Positions 57,368 through 64,000 of a stretch of 64,000 bases of DNA are shown piece after piece. The DNA lies in NCBI GenBank assembly GCA_001604385.1, contig LVBK01000033.1, positions 257 through 64,256 of the forward strand. The letters are read 5' to 3'. Numbering within the stretch: position 1 is the stretch's first letter; every line of letters starts with the position of its first letter. The position numbers were made by a program, and so were the translations under genes. The notes under the pieces were generated by a model, which ran no database searches, was not told where the DNA came from, and saw nothing but the letters and a program-made list of their open reading frames with translations. Source of the stretch: Spirochaetales bacterium Spiro_09. GTDB lineage: Bacteria; Spirochaetota; Spirochaetia; Treponematales; Treponemataceae.

Positions 57368-58924
57368 ATGGACATACAGTCAATCATTAAAAACTTGCAT
57401 CCTCTTGAAATTCGTGTTATTCGCGCCTATGAGCCAGGGCAGGAACTGACCGCAGACAAGCTTGTACAGGAACTGGGGTATAAACCGGGTCATGCAAATC
57501 AAGCTTTTTCCTGGCTCGCCGGAAAGGATCTCCTTGCCGAAACTGGTCGCACAACAAGTACATATTATGAAATAACCGATCTGGGCCGACAGTATGCGAA
57601 AGAAGGCACCCCTGAAGAACGCATTATAAACCTTTTACAAACCAAAGGGCCCCACAGCTTGCCCGAAATAGCCTCAGCCCTTTCGCTCGACAACAAGGAT
57701 GTCGGTTCTGCCTTCGGTATTCTGTCAAAAGAAGAAGCCGTCGCTATGAATGACGAGAAAAAGGCTGTTTTCATCGAAATGCCCAAAGCGAAACGTTTTG
57801 CAGTATCAGTAGCGCTGCATCGCCTCGCAGCAAAGAGCCCTTCCGGCGCCATTGACCAGAAAAATCTTACCGATGATGAAATACGTGTTATGGGGACACT
57901 TGCAAAGAAACGGGGCGCGGCAGACTCACCATTCCGTATCATTGAACGGGAAACTGTAAGCCATACTCTGAAACAAAGCATTCTGGAAGTAAAAAAGGCT
58001 CTAGATGCGGCAGGCATTACCGGCGACGAAATCGGTTCAATAACCCCGGCAATGCTCAAGTCAGGAGAATGGAAAAAAGGAAGCTTCCGGAGCTATAACA
58101 TTTCAATACCGCCGGCTCGAATTATTCCCGGGCGAAACAATCCCTACGTCAGCTTTCTGGAAAGTGTCAAAGACAAACTCTGCTCCCTGGGCTTTGAAGA
58201 GTTTGATGGCCCGCTCGTCGAGACGGAATTCTGGAATTCTGACGCATTGTTTATGCCGCAATTCCATGCTGCACGAGATATTCATGACGCATACTACATA
58301 AAAAACCCGACCCACGCAAAAAGTATTGATGAACCCTGGCTTTCTAATGTGGCAGCTGCGCACGAAAACGGTGGAGATACCGGTAGTCGTGGATGGAATT
58401 ATAAATTCGACCGGGATTTTACCCGACGGCTCATTCTGCGAAGCCAGGGAACCGCCCTCTCGGCGCATCAACTGCACAAGGCATCGATTCCTGGAAAATA
58501 CTTCGGCATTGCACGGTGTTTCCGTTACGATAAAGTTGACGCAACACACCTTTCGGATTTTTACCAGACCGAAGGAATCGTCTTGGGTGAGGAAGTCAAT
58601 CTGAAAACGCTGCTGGGCTTCCTTGAGATGTTTGCGGTAGAGATCGCGGGCGCGACCGATGTCAAATACGTGCCCGGGTACTTCCCCTTCACCGAACCAT
58701 CTATCGAGGTGCATATCAAGCATCCGGTGCTTGGCTGGTTCGAGCTGGGCGGGTCAGGCATTTTCCGCCCCGAAGTTACCCGTGCGATGGGCATCGAAGT
58801 ACCGGTGCTGGCCTGGGGTATTGGTATAGACCGCATGGCCTTGATGGCCCTCGGGTTGAACGATTTGCGCGAATTGTTCAGCCAGGATATTGAAGGCGTT
58901 CGCCTGCGCAAGGCTAAGTATTAA
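57368..58924 (+). CDS. pheS: Phenylalanine-tRNA ligase alpha subunit, archaeal/eukaryotic-type
   Basis: N-terminal winged-helix region; LGFEEFDGPLVETEFWNSDALFMPQFHAARD, GIARCFRYDKVDATHLSDFYQTEG. Confidence 0.94.
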   Translation: MDIQSIIKNLHPLEIRVIRAYEPGQELTADKLVQELGYKPGHANQAFSWLAGKDLLAETGRTTSTYYEITDLGRQYAKEGTPEERIINLLQTKGPHSLPEIASALSLDNKDVGSAFGILSKEEAVAMNDEKKAVFIEMPKAKRFAVSVALHRLAAKSPSGAIDQKNLTDDEIRVMGTLAKKRGAADSPFRIIERETVSHTLKQSILEVKKALDAAGITGDEIGSITPAMLKSGEWKKGSFRSYNISIPPARIIPGRNNPYVSFLESVKDKLCSLGFEEFDGPLVETEFWNSDALFMPQFHAARDIHDAYYIKNPTHAKSIDEPWLSNVAAAHENGGDTGSRGWNYKFDRDFTRRLILRSQGTALSAHQLHKASIPGKYFGIARCFRYDKVDATHLSDFYQTEGIVLGEEVNLKTLLGFLEMFAVEIAGATDVKYVPGYFPFTEPSIEVHIKHPVLGWFELGGSGIFRPEVTRAMGIEVPVLAWGIGIDRMALMALGLNDLRELFSQDIEGVRLRKAKY

Positions 58925-58934
58925 GGAGACCTGT

Positions 58935-60668
58935 ATGCCAAAAATTGAAGTCAACGAAAAACTCTTCTTCTCCTTGCTGGGGAAAACTTACGATTATGAA
59001 ACCCTTGAGCAACGATTGACCTGCGCAAAGGCCGAACTTGACGATAAACCGGACCTCAGTCTTTCCGAGACTGAGCGAACTATTAAAATCGAACTGAACG
59101 ATACAAATCGTCCGGATTTATGGTCTACGGCAGGCATAGCCCGTCAATTGCGTCAGCATGCAAAAATTACCGGTGAGCAACATACATCGTATAATTCTTT
59201 TTTATCCTCACAGGCAAATGCCCGGGACCACGGAAACCGAACCGTCAAGGTTGATCCAGATCTCAAAACTATTCGCCCCTATATGACAGCCTTCGTCATT
59301 TCCGGTAAACCGATAGATGAGCCAATGCTGTTGGACATCATTCAGACGCAGGAAAAGCTGTGCTGGAATTATGGAAGAAAACGCCGATCGATATCCATGG
59401 GGGTGTACCGCTCAGCGGATATCACCTGGCCCATACATTATACTGCCGTTGACCCCGACACGACATCATTCATACCGCTTGCCGGTGAAAGTAAAATGAC
59501 CTGCCGGCAAATAATCACGGATCATCCGAAGGGGAAAGAATACGGCTGGATACTCAAGGATATGCCCAAATTCCCTCTTTTGATCGATTCCAAGAAAGAA
59601 GTTCTTTCCATGGCGCCGATCATCAATAGTGCGACACTTGGAGCAGTTCAGGTTGGAGATGCCAACCTCCTCGTCGAAATGACCGGAACGGATATGCCAA
59701 CCCTGTTATTGGCGACAAATATCGTAGCCTGCGATTTTGCAGATGCGGGATATAACATATTACCGGTTCAGGTCGAACACCCCTATGACACCGGCTTCGG
59801 GCACAACATAACCACGCCGTATTATTTTCAAAAAACAACCGCAACGACGATCGCGTCAGTTAACCGCTTACTGGGCGCCCAGCTCGGCAAGGATGAAATT
59901 CAGGATGCGCTTGAACGCATGGGCTGCGAAGTAGAAATTTCGGGGGAACACATTACGGTAACACCACCCGCCTATCGGAACGATTTTTTACATGAAGTTG
60001 ACATAATGGAAGACGTAATGATGGGCAAAGAAATATCATTCTTCGCCCCGCTTAAGCCCCGGGACTTTACTATCGGTAGATTGACCCCCATAACCATATT
60101 CAGCAGAAAAACAAAAAGCTTGATGGTAGGGCTTGGCTTTCAGGAAATGATTTTCAATTATTTGGGATCAGGCAAGGATTATATCGAAAAAATGAACCTC
60201 CAGGGAACTGATGCTGAACACAAGATTATCGAGATTTCAAATCCGATGACTGAAAACTTCCAGTTTGTTCGGCCCTCAGTTATTCCATCCTTGTTAATGG
60301 CAGAAGCCCCTTCAGGAAATGCAGTTTACCCCCACCGCATATTCGAGATAGGAAAAGTCGCGTATCTTGAGGAGACGGAAGTTACCGGAACCAGAACCAG
60401 ACAACATCTTGGCTTTCTCTCGGCATCATCCGATGCAAACTTCAATGAAGCGGCAAGTCAAATCGCCAGCCTTCTATATTATCTGGACCATGCATATATC
60501 GTATCAGAGTCACAGGATCCGCGTTTTATTCCAGGCCGTCAGGCGCATATCCTGGTCAAGGGTAAAATCGCCGGAATTTTCGGAGAACTTCATCCACAGG
60601 TTCTGGAAAACTGGACAATCGGGACACCCTGCATTGCAGCAGAAATTGATCTTGAGGCTCTCATGTAA
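58935..60668 (+). CDS. pheT: Phenylalanine-tRNA ligase beta subunit, short archaeal-type
   Basis: ELNDTNRPDLWSTAGIARQLR; HEVDIMEDVMMGKE; 578 aa, lacking the bacterial-length extension. Confidence 0.93.
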   Translation: MPKIEVNEKLFFSLLGKTYDYETLEQRLTCAKAELDDKPDLSLSETERTIKIELNDTNRPDLWSTAGIARQLRQHAKITGEQHTSYNSFLSSQANARDHGNRTVKVDPDLKTIRPYMTAFVISGKPIDEPMLLDIIQTQEKLCWNYGRKRRSISMGVYRSADITWPIHYTAVDPDTTSFIPLAGESKMTCRQIITDHPKGKEYGWILKDMPKFPLLIDSKKEVLSMAPIINSATLGAVQVGDANLLVEMTGTDMPTLLLATNIVACDFADAGYNILPVQVEHPYDTGFGHNITTPYYFQKTTATTIASVNRLLGAQLGKDEIQDALERMGCEVEISGEHITVTPPAYRNDFLHEVDIMEDVMMGKEISFFAPLKPRDFTIGRLTPITIFSRKTKSLMVGLGFQEMIFNYLGSGKDYIEKMNLQGTDAEHKIIEISNPMTENFQFVRPSVIPSLLMAEAPSGNAVYPHRIFEIGKVAYLEETEVTGTRTRQHLGFLSASSDANFNEAASQIASLLYYLDHAYIVSESQDPRFIPGRQAHILVKGKIAGIFGELHPQVLENWTIGTPCIAAEIDLEALM

Positions 60669-60671
60669 ATG

Positions 60672-60701
60672 AAAACCCGCCACTCTGGCGGGTTTTTTTG
60701 T
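60672..60701 (+). terminator. Intrinsic terminator after pheT
   Basis: AAAACCCGCCA-CTC-TGGCGGGTTTTTTT. Confidence 0.92.
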
Positions 60702-60814
60702 GACATTGTCACTATCGAATTGCCCCTTACTCTGTACAATTTATTAACAAACCTTGACCGCCCTGATCTGGCCAATACAACGGGGTGGCAATTGTAAGGT
60801 TCTGGAGGTATACC

Positions 60815-61216
60815 ATGGTACGAAAAAAACTGGCACAGATTGTTTTACTCACACTTTTTATCATAACAGCTTTTTATGGGCAAAATTCACGAAGCAACGG
60901 TGCCTATAAAACAATCAACGCCGAGATGGCACGAACTATGTTGCAGAAAAAGGAAGCAATTATTCTTGATGTTAGAACCCCGGAGGAAAACCTAAGCAGA
61001 AGAATTCCCGGAGACATACTAATTCCTGATTATGAACTGGTTCAACGCATTGGAAATGAAATTAAGGACAAAAATCAAACAATAATAGTGTATTGCCGAT
61101 CGGGAAACAGGAGTAAAAATGCAGTCCTACGTTTGATGGAGCTCGGTTATACCTCGGTTTATGATCTTGGCGGGATCAACCGATGGCCCTATGAGACAAT
61201 AGCCGGAAAACGTTAA
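60815..61216 (+). CDS. Exported rhodanese-like domain protein
   Basis: AIILDVRTPEE, IIVYCRSGNRSKNAVLRLMELGYTSVYDLGGI; SD GGAGG. Confidence 0.9.
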   Translation: MVRKKLAQIVLLTLFIITAFYGQNSRSNGAYKTINAEMARTMLQKKEAIILDVRTPEENLSRRIPGDILIPDYELVQRIGNEIKDKNQTIIVYCRSGNRSKNAVLRLMELGYTSVYDLGGINRWPYETIAGKR

Positions 61217-61250
61217 ATTCTCGTCAAAAAAGTAAATAAAGGAGGCTGTA

Positions 61251-61340
61251 ATGCGGCAGTTCTCTGCGCCAGAGCCATACCTGCAGGTAGGAAAACCGTC
61301 AATGTGCTACAATTTATCCTATGCTAGGATATATAACTGA
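61251..61340 (+). CDS. Possible 29-aa upstream ORF overlapping the mlaE start
   Basis: AAAGGAGGCTGTA-ATG strong SD; MRQFSAPEPYLQVGKPSMCYNLSYARIYN*. Confidence 0.35.
   Translation: MRQFSAPEPYLQVGKPSMCYNLSYARIYN
61306..61313 (+). promoter_or_regulatory. Extended -10 TGCTACAAT 7 nt before the mlaE ATG
   Basis: Starts TG at 61306; hexamer TACAAT 61308-61313. Confidence 0.45.
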
Positions 61341-62082
61341 ACATCTTGCGGAAACAGGGAAATACTTCACCTTTGTTGGGGAAACACTTCGTTCAATTAT
61401 TGAACGTCCATATCGTCCGGGAAGGATTATTTCCGAAATGGAACACCTGGGAGTGAACTCTATAACCGTTATATTCCTGTCCGGATGCGCAATAGGTATG
61501 ATTTTTGCCCTTCAAATGGTATCTCTTTTACAGCCGTTCCAGGCCGAAATTGGAACGGGCGCAGCCGTAGCAGTGGCTCTTGCCCGTGAATTTGCACCTA
61601 TCATAACAACACTCATGTTAATAGCAAAAAACGGTTCCGCCATGGCGGCAGAAATAGGAACCATGCGCGTAACCGAGCAGATAGACGCACTTGAATCGAT
61701 GTCTGTAAGTCCAGTTCACTACCTGGTAGTTCCCCGTGTCATTGCTTCAATTTGTATTTTTCCTGCCCTGACCATGCTCGCAAATATTGTCGGTGTGATC
61801 GGAGCATATGTCGTATCTACCAAATTATACGGCATTGATTCTGCAAGTTATCTGGATTATATGTTTGATGTCCTGAGTCCCCTGGATGTACATATCGGAT
61901 TGATAAAAGCCTCCATTATGGGCTTTATGGTCTCCACCATATGCTGCTATTTCGGCATGAATACAAAGGCAGGTGCGAAGGGTGTTGGAAATGGAGCAAC
62001 AAGAGCGGTTGTTGTTTCATCAGTATCGATACTGGTTGCTGACTATATTCTGGCAACTCTGATTATGATTATCCTTTCATGA
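61321..62082 (+). CDS. mlaE: MlaE-family ABC transporter permease
   Basis: LGVNSITVIFLSGCAIGMIFALQMV, LAREFAPIITTLMLIAKNGSAMAAEIGTMRVTEQIDALESM. Confidence 0.93.
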   Translation: MLGYITEHLAETGKYFTFVGETLRSIIERPYRPGRIISEMEHLGVNSITVIFLSGCAIGMIFALQMVSLLQPFQAEIGTGAAVAVALAREFAPIITTLMLIAKNGSAMAAEIGTMRVTEQIDALESMSVSPVHYLVVPRVIASICIFPALTMLANIVGVIGAYVVSTKLYGIDSASYLDYMFDVLSPLDVHIGLIKASIMGFMVSTICCYFGMNTKAGAKGVGNGATRAVVVSSVSILVADYILATLIMIILS

Positions 62083-62846
62083 TAGATCACACCGGCCTTC
62101 CAATAATCCGTACAGAACGATTGCAAAAAAGATTCGGGAGCCAGATAATACTGGACGGAATCGATTTATCAATTCCGGACAAGTGTATTTACACCCTTGT
62201 CGGACAGTCCGGAACAGGAAAAAGCGTACTTTTAAAAACAATCCTTGGTATGATCAAGCCGGATGCAGGAAAAGTCTGGCTACATGACAGCGAACTAACA
62301 ACCATGAAACATGCAGAACTAATCGCAACAAGAAAACGTTTCGGCTATGCATTTCAATATTCTGCACTCTTTGACTCTATGGATGTGGGGGAAAATATTG
62401 CATTCCCGTTACGGGAAGTATTGGGAATAACGGACAAGAAAGTGATAACACAAAAAGTCTCCCGAATGCTTGAATGGATCGAGTTGCCCGGCATAGAAAA
62501 AAAAAGAATCGACGAGCTTTCCGGTGGCATGAAAAAGCGGATCGGAGTTGCCCGGGCACTGGTGATGCAACCGGAAGTTCTTTTTTTCGATGAACCAACC
62601 ACCGGTCTTGATCCGGTACTTTCAGAGACCATACACAATCTGGTAATCCGGGTGCATAAAGAACTGGGTATTACCTGTATGCTTATAACACATGATATTC
62701 CGGCAGCTTTTAAAATGTCGGATCGTATAGCATTTCTTGACAAAGGGAAAATAGTTGCAGAAGGAACACCACAGGATATCGCGGCATCTGAACATGAAAT
62801 GGTACGCGACTTCATAAGAATAGCATTTAACAAGCTGGAAGTATGA
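62079..62846 (+). CDS. mlaF: MlaF-family ABC transporter ATPase
   Basis: VGQSGTGKSVLLKTILGMIKPDAG, LSGGMKKRIGVARALVMQPEVLFFDEPTTGLDP. Confidence 0.94.
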   Translation: MIDHTGLPIIRTERLQKRFGSQIILDGIDLSIPDKCIYTLVGQSGTGKSVLLKTILGMIKPDAGKVWLHDSELTTMKHAELIATRKRFGYAFQYSALFDSMDVGENIAFPLREVLGITDKKVITQKVSRMLEWIELPGIEKKRIDELSGGMKKRIGVARALVMQPEVLFFDEPTTGLDPVLSETIHNLVIRVHKELGITCMLITHDIPAAFKMSDRIAFLDKGKIVAEGTPQDIAASEHEMVRDFIRIAFNKLEV

Positions 62847-64000
62847 ATATAGCACGATATATAAAAGTCGGGATTTTTTTCATAACCCTGGGAACAGCAG
62901 GAGCCGGATATATTGTATTTTCAACAGATGGCTTCAATTCTTTTAATACCAAGGCCTATGAACTCATTATGGAGGACGCAACCGGTCTTAGTACAAATTC
63001 GAAAGTGTACCTTGCCGGTGTTCCTGTCGGAAAAATTAGGGAAATAAGTCTTTCAGACGGAAATGCCCGCATTACCATCGCTTTCCTGAAAGACATTGAA
63101 ATTAGACGCGACGCTATTCTGGAGCGAAAAGCCTCATCAATTCTGGGAACATCAATCCTGTCCCTGTCTCCCGGTTCTCCCGATGAACCCGTATTACCGG
63201 AAGGAGGCAGAATTCTTCCGGGATCCACCGCACGGGACATGTCTGCCCTCATGGGAAGCGCACAAGAAATGAGTACAGAAATAATTCTTATCTTGCGCGA
63301 ATTACAGGAAAACCAATTACACCTTTTACAAACATCTCTTGAAACATTCAATGCAATTGCCCTCAAACTGGATAATCGTTCCGATGCGGAACTTGACCGG
63401 CTTTCACGAATCCTGGAATCCACCGCTCAGATTACAGAGCGGGTTAATGCGCTTCTCGAAACCCGTGAACAGGACATCGCCAAATCGGCGACCGATATAC
63501 ATATCGCCCTCGAAAACTTGCGGATTATCACTTCCGATATCCGAAACGGTCAGGGCTCGGTCGGCATGGCTCTACAGGATGAAAAACTGTATGCTCATTT
63601 GGCAGAAACAGCAGCGCAAGCTGAAATAGCATCACGGAAATTACAACAAACCCTGGACAGCATTACACGCCTTGCAGACAATGCAGACAAAGTAGTTACC
63701 GACGCCGGTGATATGGTCTATAAGGCCACCGGATTTACCGTACAAGTAGATTCTGCAGCACACCATTACATTCAGGGCGGCATAACACAGGGAGGAGCGG
63801 CACTGCGGCTGACGCCACGGAGCAATAAGGGCTGGTACCAGGTTGGCGTAACCAACGATGCGGAATTGAATGCGGAAATTGCCCGTCATGTCGGTCTTTT
63901 TACACTTAGAGGCGGTTTAATGGACGGAAGCGCTGGAGCCGGTCTTAACTTTACCCCAAATAAATGGATATCCCTTTCAGGAGAGGTTTTCCGTTTTACC
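62843..64000 (+). CDS. MCE/MlaD-family protein with C-terminal barrel-like segment, truncated by window edge
   Basis: Absent from the ORF track (no stop in window). Translates as MNIARYIKVGIFFITLGTAGAGYIVF...ATGLSTNSKVYLAGVPVGKIREISL ... GLFTLRGGLMDGSAGAGLNFTPNKWISLSGEVFRF; ATGA overlap with mlaF. Confidence 0.9.
   Translation, partial: MNIARYIKVGIFFITLGTAGAGYIVFSTDGFNSFNTKAYELIMEDATGLSTNSKVYLAGVPVGKIREISLSDGNARITIAFLKDIEIRRDAILERKASSILGTSILSLSPGSPDEPVLPEGGRILPGSTARDMSALMGSAQEMSTEIILILRELQENQLHLLQTSLETFNAIALKLDNRSDAELDRLSRILESTAQITERVNALLETREQDIAKSATDIHIALENLRIITSDIRNGQGSVGMALQDEKLYAHLAETAAQAEIASRKLQQTLDSITRLADNADKVVTDAGDMVYKATGFTVQVDSAAHHYIQGGITQGGAALRLTPRSNKGWYQVGVTNDAELNAEIARHVGLFTLRGGLMDGSAGAGLNFTPNKWISLSGEVFRFT

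Noticed and set aside
1-64000. CRISPR arrays, prophage, IS elements, toxin-antitoxin or restriction modules
   Set aside because: No regularly spaced direct repeats, integrase/transposase motifs or defence-gene motifs seen among the reading frames

Overview
A 64-kb chromosomal window that looks spirochaetal. The evidence is archaeal-type PheS/PheT, a DtxR-regulated feo locus, LacI-sensor GGDEF proteins and a bactofilin/M23 pair. Coding density is high, and I see no phage, IS element or CRISPR. Main blocks: partial tRNA-Ala(CGC); PFK; NifU-C and YgiQ; SlyD and Gx transporter; a complete chemotaxis operon (MCP-CheW-CheW-STAS-CheA-CheR-CheB-CheY-CheD) on the minus strand; RlmJ and GAF/HD-GYP; an FMN riboswitch with ribD-ribE-ribBA-ribH; EttA; two tandem periplasmic-binding-like GGDEF proteins; a NYN/OST-HTH protein; a large secreted lipoprotein plus outer-membrane-like protein; livKHMGF; NicO-DUF1007-FeoB-FeoA with a divergent DtxR regulator; a five-gene [FeFe]-hydrogenase operon with a sensory PAS hydrogenase, a SpoIIE phosphatase and a group-B-like hydrogenase; RicT-DUF327-bactofilin-M23; TatD-DusB-unknown-GGDEF-rhomboid; PheS-PheT; and a rhodanese plus MlaE-MlaF-MCE cluster that runs off the window. 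The observations I rate highest are: (1) the hydrogen-sensing operon; (2) a paired palindromic operator between feoA and dtxR; (3) a two-copy modular hairpin element just after stop codons; (4) a tandem MshEN-like motif inside CheA; (5) several good promoters whose predicted start sites fall on or next to the ATG (leaderless genes); and (6) an FMN riboswitch terminator whose U-tract abuts the ribD ATG. All calls come from reading sequence motifs; no database search was run.
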